A DNA stretch of 64,000 bases from Planobacterium oryzisoli (lineage in GTDB: Bacteria > Bacteroidota > Bacteroidia > Flavobacteriales > Weeksellaceae), in contig NZ_JADKYY010000007.1 of the NCBI RefSeq assembly GCF_015354315.1, positions 1 through 64,000 on the forward strand. Reading direction: 5' to 3'. The notes under the pieces were generated by a model. It searched no databases and was not told the origin of the DNA. It was given only the letters and a program-made list of their open reading frames with translations. Within the stretch, counting starts at the first letter, position 1; each line of letters begins with the position of its first letter. Below, in pieces: positions 32,764 through 40,869 of the stretch. The position numbers and the translations under genes were made by a program.

Positions 32764-33846
32764 ATGCCTAATAGATACCAGCAAATCAGTGCAGTGAAAA
32801 TAAAGCAGGTATTTCTGCTTTTGCTGATATGTTCCCTGATTGCCTTAATCGTATATAATCTAGCCTTATTTATTCCCTCTGTACTGGGCGCCCTTACCCT
32901 TTATGTGGTATGCCGCAATCTTAATTTTTATCTGCAGGAAGAAAGGGAGTGGAAAAGCCCATGGGCGGCCGCTGCGATAATTATACTCTGTCTGATTGTT
33001 TTGATAATTCCAGTGTATCTGCTTGGTGACATGATTGTAGAGCGGTTGGGCGATTCCAAATCGTATATGGAGAAATTCAATGTCTTTCTCAATAAGATCC
33101 ACGATTATGTGTTCTCCAAAACACGAATCGATTTACTGAGTAAAGACAACCTGGAGGGCATTAAAAACAGCGCCGCCAAATTCTCCACTTCAGCCCTGAG
33201 CGGCACCTTCAATACGCTGTCCGTTGTAGCCTCCATGTTTTTTATGCTGTATTTCATGCTGGAGAAACCGCGCGTCTTCGAACGTGTGGTGGCCAATGCA
33301 GCGCCTCTGAAAAGAGCCAATATAAATTTAATCGGCGAGAAGTTCCGCAAGCTTGTCATGGCCAACGCGGTGGGGATTCCTGTAGTAGCCCTCGGGCAGG
33401 GGATTGTGGCATTGATTGGCTACCTTATCTTTGGTGCGCCCAGCCCAATGCTTCTTTTTGCACTCACTGCAGTAGCCTCCATGATTCCTATTGTGGGGGC
33501 CGCCATTGTATACGTTCCGGTAGGGATATTTATGATTGCAGAAGGAAGTACCGGGCAGGGAGTGGGCGTTTTAATCTACTGCCTCATAGCCGTAGGACTT
33601 ACCGACAATGTTCTGCGCTTCACGCTTCTTAAAAAACTCGAGAATATTCATCCGCTCAACACCGTATTTGGAATTATCATGGGAATGAACCTCTTTGGAT
33701 TTATGGGACTGATTTTCGGCCCCATCCTGGTCTCCATGACCGTTCTTTTGATTCAGGTATACCGCGACGAATTCAGTACGGACGAAAATGAACTCATTCT
33801 GCCTGAGCCTAAAGAAATCGAGGAAAAAATTGACCTTTCCATATGA
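32764..33846 (+). CDS. AI-2E family transporter (PF01594 type)
   Basis: A 360-aa inner-membrane protein with about eight helices. N-terminal IKQVFLLLLICSLIALIVY and FIPSVLGALTLYVVCR, a central soluble stretch around residues 95-145 and the family core ALTAVASMIPIVGAAIVYVPVGIFMI followed by HPLNTVFGIIMGMNLFGFMGLIFGPILVS are typical. Members transport varied solutes including ions; the name refers to one member and does not imply quorum sensing here. The end overlaps the DUF3820 gene by 4 bases. Confidence 0.88.
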   Translation: MPNRYQQISAVKIKQVFLLLLICSLIALIVYNLALFIPSVLGALTLYVVCRNLNFYLQEEREWKSPWAAAAIIILCLIVLIIPVYLLGDMIVERLGDSKSYMEKFNVFLNKIHDYVFSKTRIDLLSKDNLEGIKNSAAKFSTSALSGTFNTLSVVASMFFMLYFMLEKPRVFERVVANAAPLKRANINLIGEKFRKLVMANAVGIPVVALGQGIVALIGYLIFGAPSPMLLFALTAVASMIPIVGAAIVYVPVGIFMIAEGSTGQGVGVLIYCLIAVGLTDNVLRFTLLKKLENIHPLNTVFGIIMGMNLFGFMGLIFGPILVSMTVLLIQVYRDEFSTDENELILPEPKEIEEKIDLSI

Positions 33847-34076
33847 AACAGGAAAAACCCCACATCCTGATGCGTTTGTGCCAGGAATATATGCCCTACG
33901 GCAAATACAAAGGAACCATGTACTGCGATTTACCGATCTCCTATCTGGAATGGTTTTCGCGTAAGGGAATGCCCCAAGGGGAGCTTGGTATGCTGCTCTC
34001 CACCATGTACGAGATAAAGCTCAATGGACTGGACTCCCTACTAAGACCTCTTCGTAAAAGCGCCTCGCACAATTAG
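33843..34076 (+). CDS. DUF3820 family protein
   Basis: A 77-aa protein with the DUF3820 pattern MPYGKYKGTMYCDLPISYLEWFSRKGMPQGELG, followed by EIKLNGLDSLLRPL. The GKYKG-x-LP-x-YL-x-WF layout recalls parts of exonuclease and recombination-related proteins, but function is unknown. It is coupled to the AI-2E gene by a 4-base overlap and overlaps the convergent uvrB stop by 4 bases. Confidence 0.9.
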   Translation: MKQEKPHILMRLCQEYMPYGKYKGTMYCDLPISYLEWFSRKGMPQGELGMLLSTMYEIKLNGLDSLLRPLRKSASHN

Positions 34077-36070
34077 TCGACCCCGCGCAGAGTCTGAATC
34101 TCATCACGTAGTCTTGCGGCCTGTATAAAGTCCAGATTTTTGGCCGCTTTCTCCATCTCCTTCTGCTTCTGCTCAATGATTTTTAAAACCTCTTCCCCGG
34201 AAAGATCGGAAACCAGCTGCTGCTTTTCCTTTACGACCTCTCGCTGGGTATAACGCGCGTCCGGAAAATCCTTCGTGCGACCTACAAGGCTCTCCGAAAT
34301 CTTTTTGTTTATCTGTTTGGGCACAATACCGTGCTTCGCGTTATACTGCATCTGTTTTTCCCTGCGGTAGTTGGTCTCGTCGATAGTAGCCTGCATACTG
34401 CGGGTTATCTGGTCGGCATAGAGTATGGCTTTACCGTTTAAATTCCGGGCGGCACGCCCTACTGTTTGGATCATGGCGCGGCGGGAGCGGAGCATACCCT
34501 CTTTATCGGCATCCAGAATGGCCACCAGCGATACTTCCGGTAAATCCAATCCCTCCCGTAAGAGATTGACCCCAATCAGTACATCAAAAAGCCCGGTACG
34601 AAGATCCTGCATGATCTGAATGCGCTCGAGGGTTTCCACATCGGAGTGAATATAGCGGCTTCGTATCCCTACCCTGGTGAAGTACTTGGTAAGTTCTTCG
34701 GCCATCTTCTTGGTAAGTGTGGTTACAAGCACCCTTTCGTCTATTTCTGCGCGCTGCTGTATTTCTTCCATTAGGTCGTCGATCTGATTCAGGGTTGGAC
34801 GCACCTCAATGATGGGATCTAACAGACCTGTAGGCCGTATAATCTGCTCGATATATTCCCCACCGGTCTTCTCCAGTTCGTAGTCTGCGGGCGTGGCAGA
34901 GACGTACACCACCTGGTTCTGCATCTGCTCGAATTCCTCAAACTTCAGTGGACGGTTGTCCATGGCAGCAGGAAGTCGGAACCCGTATTCCACCAGCGCC
35001 TCTTTTCGGCTTCGATCGCCCCCAAACATGGCATGCACCTGCGGTACCGTTGCGTGGCTCTCATCAATTACCATCAGATAGTCCTTTGGAAAGTAATCCA
35101 ATAGGCAGAAAGGACGCGACCCAGGGAGGCGTCCGTCCAGGTAGCGGGAATAATTTTCAATACCGGAACAGTAGCCCAGTTCCTTAATCATCTCCAGGTC
35201 CAGCTCGGTTCTTTCTTCCAGCCGCTTGGCTTCCAGAGGTTTCTCAATACTCTGAAAGAACGCCACCTGCTCCACCAGATCGTCCTGGATTTGACGTATG
35301 GCCCCTTGCAGGGTTTCTTTCGAGGTCACAAAAAGGTTGGCCGGATAAATCTGAATCTTATCAAAATTAGATATAACCGTCCCGGTTACAGGATCGAAAG
35401 ACTGGATCTTTTCAATCTGATCACCGAAAAACTGTATTCTGATGCCGTTATCCGCATAAGCAGGATACACATCCACCACATCGCCTTTGACCCGGAAAGT
35501 TCCCCTTTGAAACTCATTAAGTGTGCGGGCGTACAATGCGCTCACCAGGGAGTGCAGCAGCTGTGTCCGGGTAATATTCTCTCCGAGCTCCAGCGTTATG
35601 AGTGACTTGTGAAACTCGTGCGGGTTTCCAATACCGTAGATACACGAGACGGAAGCCACAATAAGAACATCCCGGCGCCCGGAAAGCAGACTTGCCGTTG
35701 CCGATAGCCTAAGTTTCTCTACCTCCTCATTGATACTTAGGTCTTTCTCAATATAGGTTCCCGTGGTAGCTATATAGGCTTCGGGTTGGTAGTAATCGTA
35801 GTAGGACACAAAATATTCCACCGCATTGTTGGGAAAGAACTCCTTGAACTCCATATAAAGTTGCGCTGCAAGAGTCTTATTATGGGCAAGAACGATTGTG
35901 GGTCTTTGGATATTATTGACCAGGTTAGCAATCGTAAAAGTCTTACCCGATCCGGTAACGCCCAGCAGGGTTTGGTATTTTTCACCCGATAGTATCCCTT
36001 GGGTCAGCTTTTCAATCGCCTGTGGCTGATCGCCCGTGGGCTTGAATTCGGAGTGGATCTGGAATTCCAT
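34073..36070 (-). CDS. uvrB: Excinuclease ABC subunit B
   Basis: Damage-verification helicase of nucleotide excision repair, 665 aa. Walker A GVTGSGKT is at residues 37-44. The beta-hairpin shows YYDYYQPEAYI, Walker B VIDESH, and the helicase motifs LREGLDLPEVSLVAI and QTVGRAARN follow. The C-terminal UVR domain ends EKAAKNLDFIQAARLRDEI and binds UvrC. The start is placed at 36070 (MEFQIHSEFKPTGDQP), the normal family start. It is monocistronic and bounded upstream by a terminator. Confidence 0.97.
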   Translation of the reverse strand: MEFQIHSEFKPTGDQPQAIEKLTQGILSGEKYQTLLGVTGSGKTFTIANLVNNIQRPTIVLAHNKTLAAQLYMEFKEFFPNNAVEYFVSYYDYYQPEAYIATTGTYIEKDLSINEEVEKLRLSATASLLSGRRDVLIVASVSCIYGIGNPHEFHKSLITLELGENITRTQLLHSLVSALYARTLNEFQRGTFRVKGDVVDVYPAYADNGIRIQFFGDQIEKIQSFDPVTGTVISNFDKIQIYPANLFVTSKETLQGAIRQIQDDLVEQVAFFQSIEKPLEAKRLEERTELDLEMIKELGYCSGIENYSRYLDGRLPGSRPFCLLDYFPKDYLMVIDESHATVPQVHAMFGGDRSRKEALVEYGFRLPAAMDNRPLKFEEFEQMQNQVVYVSATPADYELEKTGGEYIEQIIRPTGLLDPIIEVRPTLNQIDDLMEEIQQRAEIDERVLVTTLTKKMAEELTKYFTRVGIRSRYIHSDVETLERIQIMQDLRTGLFDVLIGVNLLREGLDLPEVSLVAILDADKEGMLRSRRAMIQTVGRAARNLNGKAILYADQITRSMQATIDETNYRREKQMQYNAKHGIVPKQINKKISESLVGRTKDFPDARYTQREVVKEKQQLVSDLSGEEVLKIIEQKQKEMEKAAKNLDFIQAARLRDEIQTLRGVD

Positions 36071-36116
36071 ACGCGTGTTAGAGTTTGTGGTAACAGTGCA
36101 CAAAAATACAAAAACA

Positions 36117-36145
36117 AAATCCGCTTTTTCAGAGCGGATTTTTTA
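36117..36145. terminator. Bidirectional hairpin between uvrB and the S41 peptidase gene
   Basis: AAATCCGCT (36117-36125) pairs with AGCGGATTT (36133-36141), with T residues after it and A residues before it. In the minus direction it stops the S41 peptidase transcript, which ends 5 bases upstream of it, before uvrB. Confidence 0.8.
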
Positions 36146-36149
36146 GTTA

Positions 36150-37715
36150 TTAATCTTTTATAAATTCCCGCATGTCTGGGATAAAGAGGCCCTTTGCTGG
36201 GTTCATCGGCTTGGAAAGTACCTTAAGGCGGTCCACCTGAAGCACCGAACGCTTGGTGGAGGCAAAAGTACTTTGTCCCGTGATCAGTTCCAGTGCTCTT
36301 TTAAGCTCCGGGTCCGTAGTCACTCCAAACTCTCCTATTTTACCTATCCATTCGTAGGGATGTACCCGGTTACCCTCTGAAGGTAAGATGCCGGGAACCA
36401 CGTCCCCATTGGTGTACCTTACCGTTGGGTGCGGATCCTTGTCCTTGTTGTAGTAGGCGAAGGTAATGGGCTGTAGTTTCCAGTTGTGGTTCTTATTGCG
36501 GTTCTCGTAACTCAAATAATCCTGCGCCGGAGAGTCGTACAGCGTATTGGATCCTACAAATTTCCCAACCGTGGCGTACCCAATGGTAGTTACGGGAATG
36601 TATTTGTTTAAGCTGACCACAGTTAGTTCACTTGCCGAAGCGGTTTGGAACGATACCAGGGTGTAAAGACGTGGCAGGTTCAAACTGTTTATGGTCTGCG
36701 TCTCTCCGGTACGCTCTTGATTACCATTGTTTATCCGGTAAATGTCAATAGTGGCTTTAAGATTGTCAAAGTCGTCGTAGGCATTGTGTTTGGAGTTGAA
36801 ATCCAAAAACACGTAGGGCTGACCGGTGTATCCTCCCGTTACCATTTGCCCCAGACCTAATGCGGTAGTAAGCGAGCCTCCGCCGTTGTAGCGAAGATCC
36901 AGGATTAAATCCTGCACCCCGTCGGTTTTCATTTTGCCAAATACTGCGTTGAGCTCATCATTGAAATCAATTTTAAACCCATTGTATACCAAGTAGCCAA
37001 TTTTACGGCCCGAAATGTTAAACACCTGATAGTGCGCTATGGGATTTTCTTCAATACTGGTTTTGGAAATTGCAATATTTTCCGCTTTGTCGGTGGTTGT
37101 TACAACATAAGCATTGTTAACAGTAGCCACCGCAACAGTCTCTGCCCGGGTGACGGTAAAGGAACCGGAAAACAAAGATCCGTAGTTACTGGCAGTAAGA
37201 TACGAACCGTTTACTTTCGTGATTACATCTCCGCGTTTAATGCCCTTCTGGTCCGCACTGGAGTTAGGCACCACGTAGTTCACTAAGGCAACATACAGAT
37301 TGGAGCCTCCGCCTTTTGGGAAAAGCGACACCTCAAGCCCTGTTAAATCTTCAACCTCTGCCACGCGGGCGGAAGAGTTGATAATTTCATTGTTGTTCTC
37401 TATCCAGGAAAACTGATCGGTGTTTCCGTAATCGTACAGAAGCTCGTAAAATAACTTGTCCGGCGTCTTGCCGTTGATAAACATGGCATAGTCGTTGGGC
37501 GTCTTGAAATAATTATCCGCAAGAACCGGCACTTTATCCTGCCAGTAGTACCAGGAATTCATAGCCTTGTACACGAAATTATTAATGGGATCCGGGGTGA
37601 TTGTTGCTACCGGAGGAGGGGGCGTAGGCGCGGGAGTGGGATCATCATCTCTTGAACACGAAACGGCCATCAGAAGTACTGTAAAGGACAGTAACCCGAA
37701 TTTTTTTATCTTCAT
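36150..37715 (-). CDS. S41 family peptidase lipoprotein (C-terminal processing type)
   Basis: A 521-aa exported protease. The signal ends at a lipobox (LMAVSCSRDDD, Cys20) followed by a proline-rich linker. A PDZ domain includes SADQKGIKRGDVITKVNG. The S41 catalytic domain has DLILDLRYNGGGSL, the nucleophile Ser in QTASASELTVV, and GYATVGKFVGS supplying the Lys. It probably works in the periplasm or at the outer membrane. It is a separate subfamily from the Prc-type protease encoded at about 41-43 kb. It is divergent from the small lipoprotein gene. Confidence 0.9.
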   Translation of the reverse strand: MKIKKFGLLSFTVLLMAVSCSRDDDPTPAPTPPPPVATITPDPINNFVYKAMNSWYYWQDKVPVLADNYFKTPNDYAMFINGKTPDKLFYELLYDYGNTDQFSWIENNNEIINSSARVAEVEDLTGLEVSLFPKGGGSNLYVALVNYVVPNSSADQKGIKRGDVITKVNGSYLTASNYGSLFSGSFTVTRAETVAVATVNNAYVVTTTDKAENIAISKTSIEENPIAHYQVFNISGRKIGYLVYNGFKIDFNDELNAVFGKMKTDGVQDLILDLRYNGGGSLTTALGLGQMVTGGYTGQPYVFLDFNSKHNAYDDFDNLKATIDIYRINNGNQERTGETQTINSLNLPRLYTLVSFQTASASELTVVSLNKYIPVTTIGYATVGKFVGSNTLYDSPAQDYLSYENRNKNHNWKLQPITFAYYNKDKDPHPTVRYTNGDVVPGILPSEGNRVHPYEWIGKIGEFGVTTDPELKRALELITGQSTFASTKRSVLQVDRLKVLSKPMNPAKGLFIPDMREFIKD

Positions 37716-37723
37716 TTTTTTGT

Positions 37724-37731
37724 TAGCTTTG
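37724..37731 (+). promoter_or_regulatory. Candidate -7 promoter box for the small lipoprotein gene
   Basis: TAGCTTTG fits TAnnTTTG, 29 bases before the start codon at 37761. Confidence 0.4.
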
Positions 37732-37760
37732 TAAGTATATTCCCAATTTTTCGTAAAAAT

Positions 37761-38138
37761 ATGAAATTCAATCTTATAAAAAACGGATTTTTATTAGCAA
37801 TTACTTTTGCTCTAATTTCCTCATGCACAACAAAAGGTCTACCAAAAATAAAAAACGCCCAGTACACTACCTACAATTTTGATCAGGAGCGAGGCTACCA
37901 CGTAGAATTTGACTTATCCCATGATTCAATTCTGCCGCAGAGTGTGGTACTGAACCGTATCAAACAGCCCGTTCCTCCGGAAGCCAAAGAGGGCCTTCAT
38001 TATAAAGTGAATGTGATTTCGCAAAGCAGAAAAATCTTCGGATTTAAACCTACTGTGGTAGATGAAGAAAATGGAATTTACTTTAAAACCGACACGGCCG
38101 AAGTATTCAAGAAGGTAGAGTTTAAACCTGCTAAATAG
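37761..38138 (+). CDS. Small lipoprotein of unknown function
   Basis: A 125-aa exported protein. The signal peptide ends in a lipobox-like LISSCTTKG with Cys22. The mature part is beta-rich (YTTYNFDQERGYHVEFDLSHDS, VVLNRIKQPVPP, YKVNVISQSRKIFGFKP). I do not recognise a family. It is 20 bases upstream of the sugar dehydrogenase gene in the same orientation and may be cotranscribed. Confidence 0.75.
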   Translation: MKFNLIKNGFLLAITFALISSCTTKGLPKIKNAQYTTYNFDQERGYHVEFDLSHDSILPQSVVLNRIKQPVPPEAKEGLHYKVNVISQSRKIFGFKPTVVDEENGIYFKTDTAEVFKKVEFKPAK

Positions 38139-38158
38139 TAAAATGTAAAAACGCACAT

Positions 38159-39382
38159 ATGAAAAGTATAATTTTAATACCTGCCCTACTGCTCTCTTTT
38201 CTGCAATTAGGGTGCAAGAACGGAACTGCGACAACCGATACGGGGAAAATTCCGGATCTGGAATCCAGTGGCCCCGAAACAGCTTCCCGAAACACCGACT
38301 TTGCGCCTGCTTTTGATGGCCAAACGCGCGTAAAGGGAATCAAAACCAGCACTGCATTTGAAGTAGATATCCTGGCCCAAGACCTGGGGCGTCCGTGGGC
38401 GGTGGTGAATCTGCCCGACAACCGTCTGCTAATTTCAGAGAAATCGGGGCACCTACTAATTGTTTCTACCGACGGTAAATCAAAGAAAAAAATAACGGGA
38501 ATGCCCCAAGTGGACGCTAATGCGCAGGGCGGACTGCTGGATGTGGCACTGGACCCGTCCTTTGCTACCAACCGTATCCTTTATTTCTCGTATTCAGAGC
38601 CCTACGGAGGTGTGAACCATACTGCTATCGCAAAAGCCAGGCTCTCCACAGATGAGTCGCGGGTTGAAGACGTACAGGTTATATTCCGAGCTACGCCGTC
38701 CTACGCCGGAAGGCTCCATTACGGTTCAAGACTGGCGTTTGATAAACAGGGCGCTCTGTATGCCACTATAGGCGAACGCTCCGACAAGCCGATGCGGGTG
38801 CTGGCACAAGATCAAAGCACCTATCTGGGAAAAGTACTGAAGCTTACCCAAGATGGAAAAGCCTATCCGGGTAATCCGCAAATCAGCGGCTGGAAACCGG
38901 AAATCTACTCCACCGGGCACAGAAATCCGCAGGGGCTCGCTATACATCCTGCAGACGGCAGTATTTGGGAATCCGAAATGGGTCCTCGCGGAGGGGATGA
39001 AATAAACCGAATTCAGCCGGGAATGAACTACGGCTGGCCTACTATTACCTACGGTGAAGAGTACAGCGGACTTACCATTGGAGACGGTATTAGCCAGAAG
39101 GAAGGACTAGAGCAGCCGGTTTACTTCTGGGACCCTTCAGTATCGCCAAGTGGAATGGATTTTTACACAGGTTCAATCGCTGAATGGAAAAATAATCTCA
39201 TGGTGGGGTGCCTTAGCGGCGAAAAAATAATCCGACTGAAAATTGAGAACAATAAAGTCGTTGGCGAAGAATGGCTTCTTGAAAATTACGGTGAGCGTTT
39301 CCGCGATGTATTAAGCGGCAGGGACGGACATCTCTACGCAGTGACGGACAGTGGTAAACTCTTCCGCGTACGCGCAAAGTAA
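38159..39382 (+). CDS. PQQ-dependent soluble-type sugar dehydrogenase lipoprotein
   Basis: A 407-aa beta-propeller protein of the GSDH/aldose sugar dehydrogenase family. A signal peptide ends in LQLGC (lipidated Cys19). Family features include GRPWAVVNLPDNRLLISEKSG, GGLLDVALDPSF, YTGHRNPQGLAI in the form STGHRNPQGLAIHP, and WESEMGPRGGDEINRI. It would oxidise aldoses at the cell surface if PQQ or another quinone cofactor is available; no pqq genes are seen here. It ends at a terminator. Confidence 0.92.
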   Translation: MKSIILIPALLLSFLQLGCKNGTATTDTGKIPDLESSGPETASRNTDFAPAFDGQTRVKGIKTSTAFEVDILAQDLGRPWAVVNLPDNRLLISEKSGHLLIVSTDGKSKKKITGMPQVDANAQGGLLDVALDPSFATNRILYFSYSEPYGGVNHTAIAKARLSTDESRVEDVQVIFRATPSYAGRLHYGSRLAFDKQGALYATIGERSDKPMRVLAQDQSTYLGKVLKLTQDGKAYPGNPQISGWKPEIYSTGHRNPQGLAIHPADGSIWESEMGPRGGDEINRIQPGMNYGWPTITYGEEYSGLTIGDGISQKEGLEQPVYFWDPSVSPSGMDFYTGSIAEWKNNLMVGCLSGEKIIRLKIENNKVVGEEWLLENYGERFRDVLSGRDGHLYAVTDSGKLFRVRAK

Positions 39383-39398
39383 ATGAGAATTATTAGCA

Positions 39399-39421
39399 AA
39401 ACGCCTCCAAGTGAGGCGTTT
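39399..39421. terminator. Bidirectional terminator between convergent genes
   Basis: AAACGCCTC (39399-39407) pairs perfectly with GAGGCGTTT (39413-39421) around a 5-base loop, between the sugar dehydrogenase gene and tsaB. Confidence 0.8.
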
Positions 39422-39422
39422 G

Positions 39423-40094
39423 TTATTTTGTTTTCTTTACTCCGTGGAAATCCTTCAGATAAAACGGTTCGAAGTACGCTACATCTTCAAACTGCTGCAG
39501 AGTAATTCGCTCTACGGCAGGGTCCACCAAATATCTGGAGCTTGGATAAACCTCGGATAGAAATGTGCTGTCCTGCTGCACTAGCAGTTCCTGCGCTTTT
39601 TTAGCGCCGTCCCCAACAAACAGAATCTTTTTACCCTGGTACTTTTCAAAAGTGTTTTCGCTGAGAATCTTATTGGTTGTGGGCTCCAGGACCTTGCCCG
39701 TAGCGCCATCGTACGCTGCAGTGTAGACTTCCATCCGGCGGGCGTCAATTAAGGGAATAACCACATCGTACTCCTTTCCTAGGAACGGATGGGCCAAGGT
39801 GGCTATGGATTCACTGGCAACCAAAGGAAGTTCCAATCCAAAGCAAAAACCCTTCGCTGCAGAGGCTCCTATACGCAGTCCCGTATACGATCCTGGGCCT
39901 TTTCCCAAACTGATAACATCCAGGTCTCTAAGGGTTAAAGATGCGCCCTCTAAAGCCCACTCCACAAAACGGTGGAGTTTTTCACTCTGGTTTAAACTCT
40001 CAGAGATTTCTTCGCATGTAGAAAGCAGTGTTTTGCCCTCGGATATGCTCACAGAGCAATTGCGCGACGAAGTCTCAAGATGCAATATTTTCAT
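39423..40094 (-). CDS. tsaB: tRNA threonylcarbamoyladenosine biosynthesis protein TsaB
   Basis: ASKHA-fold protein of 223 aa that partners TsaD in t6A37 modification of ANN-decoding tRNAs. The N-terminus MKILHLETSSRNCSVSISEG, the central SLGKGPGSYTGLRIGASAAKGF and VPLIDARRMEVY (as VIPLIDARRMEVYTA) are the usual TsaB motifs. The metal-binding His motif of TsaD is absent, as expected. It starts 9 bases after the SDR gene stop, in a minus-strand run with the Prc protease. Confidence 0.95.
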   Translation of the reverse strand: MKILHLETSSRNCSVSISEGKTLLSTCEEISESLNQSEKLHRFVEWALEGASLTLRDLDVISLGKGPGSYTGLRIGASAAKGFCFGLELPLVASESIATLAHPFLGKEYDVVIPLIDARRMEVYTAAYDGATGKVLEPTTNKILSENTFEKYQGKKILFVGDGAKKAQELLVQQDSTFLSEVYPSSRYLVDPAVERITLQQFEDVAYFEPFYLKDFHGVKKTK

Positions 40095-40103
40095 ACTGCA
40101 AAT

Positions 40104-40859
40104 TTACATATTTCGAAATAAGGTTCGGGGTTCGCTCTGCGCTTTGGGATAAATGGTCAGATCCGAAATCGTGACATGCTCCGGGGCATTTACACAGTAG
40201 GAAATAGCATCCGCCACATCCTGGGCAAGCAGCGGTTGGTAGCCTTGATAAACAGCCTCTGCACGTGCTAAATCGCCCTTAAACCGCACATTGGAGAAAT
40301 CCGTCTGTACCGCGCCCGGCTGAATATTTGTTACCTTCACGCCGAATTCGGTAAGCTCCAGACGCATTCCTTCAGAAATGACATCTACGGCGCGCTTGGA
40401 AGCGCAGTACACTACCCCGCCCGCGTAGGTCTGCCGGGCAGCAACGGAACTTAAGTTCACAATATGTCCTTGTTTTTTTTTCTTCAATACAGGAATTACC
40501 TGCTGGGAAACATAGAGTAGTCCTTTCACATTACCGTCCAGCATGGCGTCCCAATCCTGGGCATCCCCAGATTCGAGTGGGTCGAGCCCGTGGGCATTCC
40601 CCGCGTTGTTTATAAGAACATCGATGGAGTGCTTTAAATTCCCTAAGCGGTCAAATGCCTGGACAACCTGATGCCGGTCCCTGACATCAAAAAGAAGGGT
40701 TTCCACCTGGGTTTGCGAAGAAAGGCGCTGGGCAATAGCTCCTAAACGTGCACTGTTTCTTCCGCAAAGAATGAGCCTGTCCCCAAGGGAGGCAAACGTT
40801 TCCGCGCATGCCAGCCCAATTCCCGAGCTAGCACCCGTTATTACAATGGTACGTTGCAT
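40104..40859 (-). CDS. SDR family NADP-type oxidoreductase (YdfG-like)
   Basis: Classical short-chain dehydrogenase of 251 aa. The cofactor motif is TGASSGIG, followed by NNAGNA, then catalytic Ser in NLSSVAARQ and Tyr-x-x-x-Lys in YCASKRAV. PGAVQTDFSN follows. It resembles 3-hydroxy acid/serine 3-dehydrogenases such as YdfG. Substrate is not deducible. It lies 10 bases downstream of the Prc gene. Confidence 0.92.
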   Translation of the reverse strand: MQRTIVITGASSGIGLACAETFASLGDRLILCGRNSARLGAIAQRLSSQTQVETLLFDVRDRHQVVQAFDRLGNLKHSIDVLINNAGNAHGLDPLESGDAQDWDAMLDGNVKGLLYVSQQVIPVLKKKKQGHIVNLSSVAARQTYAGGVVYCASKRAVDVISEGMRLELTEFGVKVTNIQPGAVQTDFSNVRFKGDLARAEAVYQGYQPLLAQDVADAISYCVNAPEHVTISDLTIYPKAQSEPRTLFRNM

Positions 40860-40869
40860 ATATACTGGA